Assembly: GCA_027490665.1 (NCBI GenBank)
Contig: JAIXXP010000091.1
Coordinates: 1-37,346, forward strand
Length of the DNA: 37,346 nt
DNA from: Cryomorphaceae bacterium
GTDB lineage: Bacteria > Bacteroidota > Bacteroidia > Flavobacteriales_D > Crocinitomicaceae
Reading direction: 5' to 3'
Shown here: positions 6,955-15,750 of the stretch, in pieces
How the letters are laid out: every line of letters begins with the position of its first letter
Numbering within the stretch: position 1 is the first letter of the stretch
Made by a program: the position numbers and the translations under genes
The notes under the pieces: generated by a model
What the model was told of the DNA's origin: nothing
Seen by the model: only the letters and a program-made list of their open reading frames with translations
Databases searched by the model: none

Positions 6955-8421
6955 ATGAAAAAAACTATTTTATGCAGTCTTTTTTTGCTCGGAAACGCTT
7001 CTTTTTGGGCGCAGCAAAAAATCACTTATGAAGCATATGACCTCCCGAATGGGTTGCATGTCATACTGCACGAAGAACACGCCACACCTATTGTAGCCGT
7101 ATCGGTTCTTTACCATGTGGGCTCTAAAAACGAAAACACCAACCGCACTGGTTTTGCGCACTTTTTTGAGCACTTGCTGTTCGAAGGATCGGCCAATATT
7201 GGCCGCGGCGAATACAGCGAACTCGTCGAAAAAAATGGCGGTACGCTCAATGCGAATACGTCCCAAGACCGCACCTACTATTACGAAGTATTGCCTTCCA
7301 ACCAACTCGAATTAGGCCTTTGGCTTGAAAGCGAGCGCATGCTACACGCAAAAGTGGACATCAAAGGAATCGAAACGCAACGCAGCGTGGTCAAAGAAGA
7401 AAAAAGACAACGCGTAGACAACCAACCCTATGGTTCTTTCTTTACAGAAATGTTCAAACGTGTCTTTACCGCGCACCCTTACAACTGGGCGCCAATTGGC
7501 AGCATGGAACACCTCGATGCAGCGCAAGAAGAAGATTACGTCAATTTCTACAAAACCTATTACGTTCCTTCAAATGCTACGCTTTCTATAGCAGGCGACA
7601 TCAACATCGAACAAACCAAAAAATGGATTGCTGCCTACTTCGGAAGTATTCCTCAAGGCCAAGCGATCAACCTATACCGCGACTTCATCAATTTAAGCGA
7701 GGACGCATTTGTGGCACGTTACAACATTTCAAAGAATAAGTTTGATTCCAAGAATTTTATGGCATCGAGTACGCCAGAAGCTAAAAAAATCATCAATAGC
7801 TACCTCAGCAAACCTTGTGTCATTGAAAGACCAGCCAAAGACAACCAAGCCATCTCAGGCGTGATCAAAGACACCATCTACGACAACATTCAGTTGCCTG
7901 CGCTTTTTATGGGCTACAAAATGCCTGCACAAACGCATCCCGACACCTACGCATTAGAGTTCTTAAACGAAGTACTTTCAAGCGGCAGTTCTTCACGCAT
8001 CAATAAGGAAATTGTAGAGAAACGCCAATTGGCACAATATGCATTCTCCTTTAATTATGGCTTGGAAGATGCCGGAATTGGAATTATGGCGGCCATTGCA
8101 CCGAAAGAAGTGGCCCTAGACACCCTTCTTGCTGCGTTTGATGCACAAATTGCCACCATTAAATCGTCATTGATTAGTGAAGAAGAATTTCAGAAAGTGC
8201 GCAATAAATTTGAAAACGATATTGCTTCTAGCAACGCAAGCATTGCTGGTATCGCTGAAAATTTAGCCGACAACCACGTTTATTACGGCGACGCCAACCG
8301 CGTGAACTCTTTATTGTCAAATTATTTAAAGGTCACTAGAGAAGACATTCTTAGAGTAGCCAACACCTATCTTACTCAGAACAACCGCGTGATCCTCTAT
8401 TATTTACCAAAAGAAAAATAA
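6955..8421 (+). CDS. M16-family zinc protease, catalytic subunit
   Basis: Product of 488 residues. The ATG at 6955 gives a signal peptide (MKKTILCSLFLLGNASFWAQ); an upstream in-frame TTG at 6949 is not needed. The inverted zinc motif HFFEH is at 69-73 and the third ligand Glu149 in VVKEEKRQR, with the usual spacing of 76 residues. This is therefore the active member of a PqqL/mitochondrial-peptidase-like pair. The second, non-catalytic domain begins near 290 with DNIQLPALFMGYKMPA. Between the two lies an extra segment of about 50 residues (near 234-283, with YRDFINLSEDAFVARYNISK) that most short M16 proteases lack. The partner gene follows after five bases. The pair probably degrades peptides in the periplasm. 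Confidence 0.92.
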   Translation: MKKTILCSLFLLGNASFWAQQKITYEAYDLPNGLHVILHEEHATPIVAVSVLYHVGSKNENTNRTGFAHFFEHLLFEGSANIGRGEYSELVEKNGGTLNANTSQDRTYYYEVLPSNQLELGLWLESERMLHAKVDIKGIETQRSVVKEEKRQRVDNQPYGSFFTEMFKRVFTAHPYNWAPIGSMEHLDAAQEEDYVNFYKTYYVPSNATLSIAGDINIEQTKKWIAAYFGSIPQGQAINLYRDFINLSEDAFVARYNISKNKFDSKNFMASSTPEAKKIINSYLSKPCVIERPAKDNQAISGVIKDTIYDNIQLPALFMGYKMPAQTHPDTYALEFLNEVLSSGSSSRINKEIVEKRQLAQYAFSFNYGLEDAGIGIMAAIAPKEVALDTLLAAFDAQIATIKSSLISEEEFQKVRNKFENDIASSNASIAGIAENLADNHVYYGDANRVNSLLSNYLKVTREDILRVANTYLTQNNRVILYYLPKEK

Positions 8422-8426
8422 GCCTC

Positions 8427-10508
8427 ATGAAAAGTCTATATCTCCTCGTGGTATTGATCCTGACCAACAGTGTTTTTGCACAACTTGATCGATCCCAAAG
8501 ACCAGCTCCAGCGGCGGCACAAAAAATCAATATTCCAGCTTCGCAGGTTTTCACAACCTCGAATGGCATCACGGTTATCCTATCAGAAAACCACAAAATC
8601 CCAAAGGTATCTATTGAGCTAAGCCTCGGCAACACGCCGCGCCTAGAAGGTAACAAAGCAGGTTTGGCTGATTTTACAGGTTCTTTACTGATGTCGGGCA
8701 CCACTACCCGCTCCAAAGATCAACTCGATCGCGAAATCGACTTTATCGGCGCGGATCTTTCAGCTGGTTCTTCAAGCATGTACTTAGGTTGCCTCACCAA
8801 GCACCTCAATAAAGGGCTCGACCTCATGACCGACGTTTTGTACAATGCCAATTTCCCTGAAAGTGAAGTAGAACGTGTTCGCAAGCAAAATTTATCGGGC
8901 TTGCAATCGACCAAAGCAGACGCAGGAGAAATGGCCAGTAACGCAACGCGTGCAGTAAACTTTCCAAATCATCCGCTCGGTGAAATCATGACTGAAGCTA
9001 CGCTTCAAAATATTTCTCGCGAAGATCTAATTGCATACTACAAAAGCACTTTTACCCCGCAAGGGAGTTATTTGGTTGTTGTGGGTGACATCACAAGAGC
9101 TGAAACGGAAGCGTTGGTTCAAACTTATTTTGCCTCATGGCAAGGCGGACCAGTGTATCAAGCCTCTTTAGGAAAAGGCCAATTAGATAAAGGCAACCGC
9201 GTCATTTTCGTGAAAAAACCAGGAGCTGTTCAATCGGTAGTATATGTCACCTTCCCAATTGACATCCGCTCTGGTCACAAAGACCAACTTGCGCTGAATG
9301 TCTTGAATGGCATTCTAGGTGGTGGCGGCTTTGGCACACGCCTCATGCAAAACCTTCGCGAAGACAAAGCCTTTACCTATGGTTGCTATTCTACACTAAA
9401 CATCACTGAGAACGGCTCTTGGATGTCGGCTGGTGGTAATTTCAAAAACGCAGTAACAGACTCCGCTATTACCGAAATTCTTAAGGAGTTTGCAGGTATC
9501 ATCGAAGCACAGGTCACCGACGAAGAACTCAGCCTCACTAAAAACAACATGGCCGGTGGCTTTGCACGTTCTTTGGAGCGCCCACAAACAGTTGCGCGTT
9601 TTGCCTTGAATACGATCAAGCAAAAGTTAGCTCCTGACTACTACCAAAAGTACTTACAACAACTTGAGGCTATTACTAAAGAAGATGTGCTCCGCGTTGC
9701 TCAACTCTATTTCACCGCTAAAAACTGCCACATTATTGTTGTAGGAAACGAAGAGATTTTACCCAAACTTTTGCCTTTCGACAGCGATGGCAAAATCGAA
9801 AAACTAGATGCTTTTGGCGCGCCGATCAAAGAAACAAAAAGCGCTGACATCACTGCCGATCAACTCATTGATAGTTATGTTATGGCGCTAACAGGAACTA
9901 GCGCTAAAAAAGCAGCGCTAAAAAAAGTTAAAGCCATTAAATCATATATACGTGTTTCTGAGTTGAGTTCGGAGCAAATTCCATTTGCCCTCAGCTCCAC
10001 TGACTACTTCTGGGACGGCGTCAAAGAAGCGAGTAAAATGGAAATGCCAGGAATGGTTTTGCAAAAATCATACTATGACGGCGTTAGCGGTTACACGTTT
10101 AGCATGCAAAATGGCCGCGAAGACCTCAAAGCAGAAGAAGTCGCTGCCAAGCAAAAAGCGAGTGGGCTCATTGCCGAACTCAACTACAAAGCCAAAGGCA
10201 TGAACTACGAGCTCAAAGGTATTGAAACATTCGACGGTCAAGATTGCTACGTGTTGTATACCACCGACGGTCAAGCTGAGAACTATGATTACTTCACAAC
10301 AAATACCTTTATGAAGGTGCGTTCAACCAACCTTCGCAAGGCTGGGGATGAACTCGTAGAAACAACCACAACTTTCTCGGACTTCAAGCTTGTCAACGGC
10401 ATGATGTTCGCACACTCGTTCAGCATGAGTGTTGGCAAAATGACCTTAAACGGAATTGTCAAAACCATTGAAGTCAATCCAAAAGAAGTATTGCCCACTG
10501 ATTTTTAA
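8427..10508 (+). CDS. M16-family peptidase, non-catalytic partner with C-terminal extension
   Basis: Product of 693 residues with a signal peptide (MKSLYLLVVLILTNSVFAQ). Where the HxxEH zinc motif should be, the sequence reads AGLADFTGSLL, so it cannot bind zinc. The C-terminal M16 half keeps the Arg/Tyr substrate-binding pair in GTRLMQNLREDKAFTYGCYS (near 293-312). This is the standard division of labour in M16B heterodimers. After about residue 465 there is an extra domain of about 225 residues. It is rich in beta strands (LIAELNYKAKGMNYELKGIE, DGQDCYVLYTTDG, MKVRSTN) and resembles the lipoprotein-carrier-like domains found in other Bacteroidota M16 proteins. It is cotranscribed with the active subunit and ends at a strong terminator. 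Confidence 0.9.
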   Translation: MKSLYLLVVLILTNSVFAQLDRSQRPAPAAAQKINIPASQVFTTSNGITVILSENHKIPKVSIELSLGNTPRLEGNKAGLADFTGSLLMSGTTTRSKDQLDREIDFIGADLSAGSSSMYLGCLTKHLNKGLDLMTDVLYNANFPESEVERVRKQNLSGLQSTKADAGEMASNATRAVNFPNHPLGEIMTEATLQNISREDLIAYYKSTFTPQGSYLVVVGDITRAETEALVQTYFASWQGGPVYQASLGKGQLDKGNRVIFVKKPGAVQSVVYVTFPIDIRSGHKDQLALNVLNGILGGGGFGTRLMQNLREDKAFTYGCYSTLNITENGSWMSAGGNFKNAVTDSAITEILKEFAGIIEAQVTDEELSLTKNNMAGGFARSLERPQTVARFALNTIKQKLAPDYYQKYLQQLEAITKEDVLRVAQLYFTAKNCHIIVVGNEEILPKLLPFDSDGKIEKLDAFGAPIKETKSADITADQLIDSYVMALTGTSAKKAALKKVKAIKSYIRVSELSSEQIPFALSSTDYFWDGVKEASKMEMPGMVLQKSYYDGVSGYTFSMQNGREDLKAEEVAAKQKASGLIAELNYKAKGMNYELKGIETFDGQDCYVLYTTDGQAENYDYFTTNTFMKVRSTNLRKAGDELVETTTTFSDFKLVNGMMFAHSFSMSVGKMTLNGIVKTIEVNPKEVLPTDF

Positions 10509-10514
10509 ATCAAG

Positions 10515-10546
10515 TTTTAAAGCCACTTTCGAGTGGCTTTTTTATT
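10515..10546 (+). terminator. Rho-independent terminator after the M16 operon
   Basis: AGCCACT (10521-10527) pairs with AGTGGCT (10532-10538) around a stable TTCG tetraloop. AA/TT pairs extend the stem and a run of T residues follows. The next gene's likely -7 box starts inside or just after the T run. Confidence 0.9.
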
Positions 10547-10550
10547 TTTG
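10543..10550 (+). promoter_or_regulatory. Possible -7 box TATTTTTG for the BNR-repeat gene
   Basis: TATTTTTG fits TAnnTTTG but overlaps the T run of the preceding terminator, so the match could be fortuitous. It would give a leader of about 28 bases before the ATG at 10584. No -33 TTG is evident. Confidence 0.35.
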
Positions 10551-10583
10551 TAAAAGTTGTTTCTTGCCCTTAAAACCACAAAG

Positions 10584-12098
10584 ATGAAGTTATTCTTATT
10601 GTTATTTAGCACTATTTCACTGGTTAGCGTAACAGCACAAAACATTCTTGTGTCGAGTGAAAATATTTTTGAGGGTGAACCGTATTTGGCAGTCAATCCC
10701 CAAAATGAGCAGCATTTGGTTGCGGCCTGGATGGGTTTTCAATTCAATCAAAAAATTGTGATCAAAAGCGTGGTTTCATTGGATGGAGGCAGCACGTGGT
10801 CTGCCCCTGTATGGCAATCGCATCAACAAACAGGCAACAGCAGCGCCGACGTTTCACTGGATTTTGACCTCAATGGAAACCTTTACATGGCTTATATCGA
10901 TTACGACAACGTCAATTTTGGGAATGGTGCCGTAATTTGCCGAAAATCGACAGACGGTGGCTTGAGTTGGGGCGCAGCGGTTGTTGCTAGATCAATCAGT
11001 TCTTGTCCGAATAAATTATGTATTGACCGCCCTTGGATTGCGGTAGATCCATTGACAGGAAGTATCGTTATTACGAGCACGAACGCCAAGCAACCAGCGC
11101 TTGTCCAAGCGCCGTATCATCCTTACATGGCTATTTCATCAGACGGCGGCGCTAGTTTCAGTTTACAAGAACTGGATGCCGCACCATTTTTAGCAGGTAA
11201 CGCAATACCCCAACCCATGCCCTCGCCTGCCTTTGCCAACGATGGTACTTTTATGGCGGTGTATCCGAGCTACGAAACTACCCAAAGCATTTTACCTAGA
11301 GTGGTAGAAGTCAACAAAACCGCACCTGCTTCCTTTTACAGCTATCAAACTGCATTTCAAGGCCTTGGCTTTGGCGCCGGAAACGACACCCTCAAGAGCG
11401 GTCCGCATTTGACAATTGACCCCAATAATTCTGGACGCGCTACCTACTTCTTTATGACTGCTGTATTTGGTGATCCAGACATTGCCTTCATTGAAAAAAA
11501 TGGCAGCACTTGGAGTGCGCCGTCTAGAGTTAACAACGACCCACAGGCCAATGGTGCCATACAGGATTTAATTTGGGCCGACTACGACTCCGACGGCGAC
11601 CTTGCAGTGTGCTGGCGCGACCGCCGCAATGGCACACCCGGTACTTATAGTAGCGCCAGTCAAATCTTTTGCCGGATTCAAAGCAACCAAGCTTGGGGTA
11701 CTGAATTTACAATTAGCCCAATTGTCGCACACGATTCCATCTTACTTGAAAATGGCAACGATTTCTTGAATGTGCAATTTCAAAACGACCAACTTTATAC
11801 TGTTTGGGGCGATGTACGCAGTGGAAGTTTGAAAATCTACCTCAATCGATACAATCAAAACGACAGCACCAATTTTGTACAGCAAATCCCCACTTCCTCA
11901 CCAATTTACCCAAATCCAAGTAAAGGTGTTTTTGAAGTTCCGATAGTTTGTTACGGGCAAGCATTTGAAGTTCGTAACCAATATGGAAAAGTAGTTTTAA
12001 TGGGGGCACTAGAGCAGCAACTCGACCTCACCTCTTTTCCTGCAGGAACTTACTACTTGTTGGTCGGACGCCAACAATTTAAATTGCTCAAAAATTAG
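10584..12098 (+). CDS. Secreted BNR/Asp-box (sialidase-like) propeller with T9SS sorting domain
   Basis: Product of 504 residues. The ATG at 10584 gives a signal peptide (MKLFLLLFSTISLVSVTAQ); a TTG start at 10557 is possible but would bury it. Asp-box repeats mark a sialidase-type beta-propeller: SLDGGSTWSAP near residue 66, STDGGLSWGAA near 127, SSDGGASFSLQ near 188, and a decayed KNGSTWSAPSRV near 308. The remaining blades contain GNLYMAYIDYDN and DGDLAVCWRDRRNG. The last 70 residues form a T9SS type A sorting domain with YPNPSKGVFEV and the ending QQFKLLKN. Asp-box folds occur in glycosidases and in non-enzymatic proteins alike. The sialidase Arg triad could not be assigned, so a hydrolase function is not claimed. 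It lies between two terminated or promoter-bounded units and looks monocistronic. Confidence 0.85.
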   Translation: MKLFLLLFSTISLVSVTAQNILVSSENIFEGEPYLAVNPQNEQHLVAAWMGFQFNQKIVIKSVVSLDGGSTWSAPVWQSHQQTGNSSADVSLDFDLNGNLYMAYIDYDNVNFGNGAVICRKSTDGGLSWGAAVVARSISSCPNKLCIDRPWIAVDPLTGSIVITSTNAKQPALVQAPYHPYMAISSDGGASFSLQELDAAPFLAGNAIPQPMPSPAFANDGTFMAVYPSYETTQSILPRVVEVNKTAPASFYSYQTAFQGLGFGAGNDTLKSGPHLTIDPNNSGRATYFFMTAVFGDPDIAFIEKNGSTWSAPSRVNNDPQANGAIQDLIWADYDSDGDLAVCWRDRRNGTPGTYSSASQIFCRIQSNQAWGTEFTISPIVAHDSILLENGNDFLNVQFQNDQLYTVWGDVRSGSLKIYLNRYNQNDSTNFVQQIPTSSPIYPNPSKGVFEVPIVCYGQAFEVRNQYGKVVLMGALEQQLDLTSFPAGTYYLLVGRQQFKLLKN

Positions 12099-12142
12099 CC
12101 GAAGTGTTGATATCTTCGCTGCAAATTTTTAAAAATAAGCGG

Positions 12143-12150
12143 TATCTTTG
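12143..12150 (+). promoter_or_regulatory. -7 box TATCTTTG four bases before the dnaX ATG
   Basis: TATCTTTG is a perfect TAnnTTTG match, followed by AGCT and the ATG at 12155. The octamer is identical to the one before the phosphoribosyltransferase at 2192, with the same gap. No convincing -33 TTG lies at 17-23 bases upstream. Confidence 0.6.
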
Positions 12151-12154
12151 AGCT

Positions 12155-13270
12155 ATGAGTGAATTCGTTGTATCGGCACGCAAATACCGCCCGCAAACCT
12201 TTGACACGGTTGTGGGGCAGCAATCCATTACCAACACGCTCAAAAACGCCATTAAAAACGAACACCTTGCTCAAGCATTTTTATTTTGTGGCTCAAGGGG
12301 TGTAGGCAAAACCACCACGGCGCGTATCCTGGCCAAAACCATCAATTGCTTCAACCCTACTTCAGAAATTGAAGCCTGTGACCAATGCGATTCCTGCCTT
12401 TCCTTCCACACCGGAAACTCCCTCAACATTTATGAGCTAGATGCCGCCTCCAACAACTCCGTTGACGACATCCGCAACCTCATAGACCAAGTGCGCATTG
12501 CTCCGCAGTTAGGCAGCCACAAAGTCTATATCATCGACGAGGTTCACATGCTCTCTACCTCGGCTTTCAATGCGTTTCTCAAAACACTAGAAGAGCCACC
12601 AAAACATGCTATTTTCATTTTAGCAACCACCGAAAAGCACAAAATTATCCCCACCATTCTCTCCAGATGTCAAATTTTTGATTTCCAGAGAATCCGTGTC
12701 AAGGATATCGCCGATCACCTCAGTACCATCGCTACTAAAGAAGGCGTTTCTGCCGACCCAGAAGCCCTGCACCAAATAGCCATGAAAGCCGATGGCGCAC
12801 TGCGCGATGCCCTTTCTATCTTTGATCAGCTCGTTACCTTTGCCGGCAACACGCTCACCTACAAAGATGTTCTTGAAAATCTACACATCCTAGACTACGA
12901 ATACTATTTCAAAGTCATCGACGCCGCAGAAAAAGAAGACATTTCTTCGGCCCTTCTCATTCTCAACGACATCTACGAAAAGGGCTTTGATGGCCACCAT
13001 TTCGTTGTAGGGCTTGCCGAACACTTGCGCAACATTCTCGTTTGCAAAGACCCCAGAACCGCAAGTTTACTCGAAACCCCAGATACCATTAAGCAACGCT
13101 TTGTTCAGCAAGCAACGGAAATTGAAGCCCAAAGACTTCTCAGAGGCCTTCAGGTACTCTCCAAAACAGACGTCGACTACAAAGCTTCTAAGAACCAGCG
13201 GCTTCTTATTGAAGTAGCTCTCATGCAGCTCTGCTCTCTCAAGCAAGAGCAAGAAAAAAAAAAGGGCTAA
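12155..13270 (+). CDS. dnaX: DNA polymerase III clamp-loader subunit DnaX, zero-frame (gamma-like) product
   Basis: Product of 371 residues. The AAA+ clamp-loader core is complete. Walker A GSRGVGKT is at 46-53, and a zinc module with four Cys (INCFNP...ACDQCDSC) follows. Next are Walker B VYIIDEVHML near 126, sensor 1 ATTEKHKI, the SRC Arg finger in ILSRCQIFDF, and the collar domain III up to about residue 366. It then reads through ten consecutive A residues (GAA AAA AAA AAG GGC TAA) and stops. Normal DnaX continues for another 200 residues or so. Those residues are present downstream in the -1 frame (13264-13893). So the zero frame encodes a gamma-like protein, and tau needs a frameshift, transcript slippage, or a correction of the base count. 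The gene heads the dnaX-menE-J-protein-nth operon. Confidence 0.92.
   Translation: MSEFVVSARKYRPQTFDTVVGQQSITNTLKNAIKNEHLAQAFLFCGSRGVGKTTTARILAKTINCFNPTSEIEACDQCDSCLSFHTGNSLNIYELDAASNNSVDDIRNLIDQVRIAPQLGSHKVYIIDEVHMLSTSAFNAFLKTLEEPPKHAIFILATTEKHKIIPTILSRCQIFDFQRIRVKDIADHLSTIATKEGVSADPEALHQIAMKADGALRDALSIFDQLVTFAGNTLTYKDVLENLHILDYEYYFKVIDAAEKEDISSALLILNDIYEKGFDGHHFVVGLAEHLRNILVCKDPRTASLLETPDTIKQRFVQQATEIEAQRLLRGLQVLSKTDVDYKASKNQRLLIEVALMQLCSLKQEQEKKKG
13253..13267 (+). other. Candidate dnaX frameshift/slippage site (A10 run)
   Basis: Ten A residues (13254-13263) precede GGGC. In the zero frame the codons are GAA AAA AAA AAG GGC TAA, so the E. coli dnaX slippery heptamer A AAA AAG is exactly in register at 13258-13264. 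A slip by -1, or RNA polymerase adding one A, continues into an open frame to 13893. A GGGC/GCCC pairing (13264-13267 with 13296-13299) is the only downstream stem I could find and is weak. No clear upstream Shine-Dalgarno-like stimulator is visible. A base-count error at the run remains an alternative. Confidence 0.65.
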
Positions 13271-13893
13271 CTGAGCGCATAGACATCCTTCCTTCGCCCA
13301 AACAATCACTGCGAAAAGCCAAAAGCAACACCGCTCCTTCGACGAGTCCTACAACCACTTCCAGCACCACAGCTACTCCGCCTTCTCTACCCATAAAAGA
13401 ACCCGCTGTTCAGTTGAGTAAGCCTCAGGGCAACGTGAAAGCGAACATGATCTCTATTCGGGAAACCCTCGAAAAAGACAAAGAAAGCAACCAACAAGTC
13501 CGCCAGGAAGACCTCCCACGCGAAGGTTTTCATCTCGACCACGTCAAAATGTACTGGAAACAATTCGCTTTTCAAGTCAAAGAAGACGGCATGGAAACTT
13601 TTTATAATGCCCTCATCAAACGCGACCCTGTCTTGAGAGGCGAAGAAACGCTCGAACTAACCGTAGACAACCTCGTTCAACAAAATTACATCCAAACCCA
13701 CCTGCTTACCTTTAAAGAATTCATGCGCAAGCAATTGGGTAACTACTACCTAGATATAGTGTTGGTGCAAGCTGCCGCCGATGAAGAAGAAGTCAAATTC
13801 CTGACAGGCAAAGACAAATTTGCTGCACTGGCACGTAAAAACCCAAACCTCCACACGCTTAAAAATCGTTTCAATCTCGATATCGATTACTGA
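13264..13893 (+). CDS. dnaX: DnaX C-terminal (tau-specific) region, encoded in the -1 frame
   Basis: This frame has no stop from the A run onward and adds 209 residues to the DnaX core, for a joined product of about 579 residues, typical of tau. It starts GLTERIDILPSPKQSLRKAK, passes through a Ser/Thr/Pro-rich linker, and ends in a folded domain from about 13510. That domain contains FHLDHVKMYWKQFAFQVKED and LELTVDNLVQQNYIQTHLLT and resembles the C-terminal domain of Bacteroidota DnaX. In tau this region binds the replicase and helicase. An ATG at 13414 could suggest a separate small gene, but it would start in mid-linker and has no initiation signal. The stop overlaps the menE start (TGATG). 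Confidence 0.8.
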   Translation, partial: GLTERIDILPSPKQSLRKAKSNTAPSTSPTTTSSTTATPPSLPIKEPAVQLSKPQGNVKANMISIRETLEKDKESNQQVRQEDLPREGFHLDHVKMYWKQFAFQVKEDGMETFYNALIKRDPVLRGEETLELTVDNLVQQNYIQTHLLTFKEFMRKQLGNYYLDIVLVQAAADEEEVKFLTGKDKFAALARKNPNLHTLKNRFNLDIDY

Positions 13894-14906
13894 TGCTGGC
13901 CAACTGGAAATTTGCAGCACCCAATCCTATTCTTGAAAAAGAAGCACAACAATTTTTGCAGCTCTGGGAAGCGCAAGCCAACTTTGAAATACAGAGTTCC
14001 GGCACCACTGGCACACCTCAGATTTTCAGATTTAGCCACAGGCAAATGCTGCATTCTGCAAAGGCAAGTATTGCGGCATTAGAGCTAAATACACAAACAA
14101 AAGCGCTCCTTTGTTTGCCTACCAACAGTGTTGGTGCAAAAATGCTCATGGCGCGTTCTCTAGTTGGCACTTTCGAATTGATTCTACAACAACCAAGCTC
14201 TAGGCCACTTCAGTACCTCGAACAAGCTGTCAATTTCATTGCAATGGTTCCCACACAGTTGCAACAAAGCCTATTACACGACCTCGAGCAGCTCAAGCGC
14301 ATCCAAAAAATTTTAGTTGGTGGCGGCGAGCTCACACCCGCGCTCAAAGCGGCGTGTCGTGCGGCTGGGCTTCATGTTTGGCAAAGCTACGGCATGACCG
14401 AAACGCTTTCTCATGTGGCCCTCCAACAAATTAGCCCCACAGAAGTTCCGCATTATAGCGCCCTGCCTGGCATTCAATTTTCAACAAAAAATGACTGCTT
14501 AGTGATCCACTACCCACAAATGCAATTTCAAGCATTATACACCAAAGACCTCGTTACCTTACACAGTGCCACCTCCTTCACTTGGCTAGGCAGAGCCGAC
14601 AACGCCATTAACTCCGGCGGATTCAAAATCATTCCTGAACTCCTCGAACAAAAATTGGCTGGTCACTTTCAAAACCCCTTCTTTACAATAGGTATACCCG
14701 ATGAAAAATGGGGACAAGTAGTCGGAATTATTTTTGAAGGCGAAGTTGCAAAAGACTACCTTCATTTTGACGGTCTTGAACTCTCTAGCGCAGAAATCCC
14801 CAAAAAATATGCCTGTATTCAGGTTTTCAAGCGCACCAACACCCACAAAATTCAACGCAAAGAAATCCTTCAATCTTTGAGTAATGCCGACTGGAAATCC
14901 ATATAA
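13893..14906 (+). CDS. menE: o-succinylbenzoate-CoA ligase (short Bacteroidota type)
   Basis: Product of 337 residues. MenE activates o-succinylbenzoate to its CoA thioester in menaquinone synthesis. The ANL-superfamily motifs are in order: the phosphate loop SSGTTGTP at 35-42, YGMTET near 168, the [15 protein letters not shown] hinge near 230, and a C-terminal catalytic Lys in THKIQRKEI near 315. The protein lacks much of the N-terminal half of the usual 450-500-residue MenE, as Bacteroidota versions often do, so the shortness is not a truncation. It starts within the dnaX stop (TGATG) and overlaps the J-protein gene by 23 bases. Menaquinone is the respiratory quinone of the phylum. Other men genes are not in the window. 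Confidence 0.88.
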   Translation: MLANWKFAAPNPILEKEAQQFLQLWEAQANFEIQSSGTTGTPQIFRFSHRQMLHSAKASIAALELNTQTKALLCLPTNSVGAKMLMARSLVGTFELILQQPSSRPLQYLEQAVNFIAMVPTQLQQSLLHDLEQLKRIQKILVGGGELTPALKAACRAAGLHVWQSYGMTETLSHVALQQISPTEVPHYSALPGIQFSTKNDCLVIHYPQMQFQALYTKDLVTLHSATSFTWLGRADNAINSGGFKIIPELLEQKLAGHFQNPFFTIGIPDEKWGQVVGIIFEGEVAKDYLHFDGLELSSAEIPKKYACIQVFKRTNTHKIQRKEILQSLSNADWKSI

Positions 14907-15750
14907 AATACTTGGCGTTGAGCCCAATGCTAGCCCTGAATCCATCAGAAAGGCTTACCGCACTTTGGTGAAAAAATACCACCCAGACAAAAACCCGAAT
15001 CAAGCAGCTGCCGCCAAATTCATTGAAATACAAGCTGCCTACGAACAAATCATCAATGGCGAAGCTGAGCTTCAACCCAATGCAGTAGGACAAAAATACC
15101 GCGCCACCCAACAACAATACGACCAAGACCTCGAGGCCTACAAGCAACAAAGAGCGGCTGCCCGCGAAAAGCTCCGCCAACAAAAACTCAAGGAAGAAGC
15201 CTACAAAATAAACTACCTTCAACAACTGCAAAGCGGGAAAATCAGACTTTGGCACCAAACTGTTGCGTACTTGGGTCTGCTCCTCTTTTTTGTGGTTTGG
15301 CTAGACTACTTCTTGCCTTCCAAACAAGAACCCATCCAAGCTCAGGCTTACGGAATTCATACATATAGCAGTGTAGACAATCATTTGGTACAACTATTCA
15401 AAAGCAAGGACGGTCGCGCTTATTGGGTCAGTGACTACCTCAGCCAAAATTTACCACAGGTTCAGGGTTTAAGTACCCTCCAAACACCTTGGCTGCACCA
15501 AGTCAAAGCCTTACATTTCAATGCTGGCCTCTACGAGTACAGTACGCCAATCCATTTCAGTTTTTATTGGGCACAAATTTGGGTAAGTTTACTCTTTCTG
15601 ATCCCTTTTCTAAGCTGGCATTTTGCGAGTGCCGATATTATTTTTGTAGCGGGATCTTTTGTGTCTCGCTATGCTATTTTTGCGGTTATGTTATGGTTTT
15701 TATTCACTGAAAACCGCTACCTTCATCTCTTGACTTTAGGCCAATTATGA
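14884..15750 (+). CDS. Membrane-anchored J-domain protein
   Basis: Product of 288 residues. The J domain spans about 5-60 ([20 protein letters not shown]) with the HPD tripeptide at 33-35, needed to stimulate DnaK ATPase. A long charged Gln/Lys/Arg helix runs from about 75 to 115. Hydrophobic segments follow at about 121-138 ([18 protein letters not shown]) and a cluster from about 228 to 280 ([35 protein letters not shown]). There is no Gly/Phe-rich region or zinc finger, so this is a class III (type C) J protein and not the housekeeping DnaJ. It probably recruits DnaK to the inner membrane. The client is unknown. It overlaps menE upstream and nth downstream. Confidence 0.85.
   Translation: MPTGNPYKILGVEPNASPESIRKAYRTLVKKYHPDKNPNQAAAAKFIEIQAAYEQIINGEAELQPNAVGQKYRATQQQYDQDLEAYKQQRAAAREKLRQQKLKEEAYKINYLQQLQSGKIRLWHQTVAYLGLLLFFVVWLDYFLPSKQEPIQAQAYGIHTYSSVDNHLVQLFKSKDGRAYWVSDYLSQNLPQVQGLSTLQTPWLHQVKALHFNAGLYEYSTPIHFSFYWAQIWVSLLFLIPFLSWHFASADIIFVAGSFVSRYAIFAVMLWFLFTENRYLHLLTLGQL

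Noticed and set aside
13414..13893. A separate small gene of 159 codons after dnaX
   Set aside because: The same frame is open back to the A run, the upstream residues form a plausible DnaX linker, and there is no promoter or start context. It is the C-terminal part of DnaX.
12155..13893. dnaX as a dead pseudogene
   Set aside because: Both parts are intact on either side of a known type of slippery site, and the gene is essential. Frameshift, slippage or a base-count error explains the split better.
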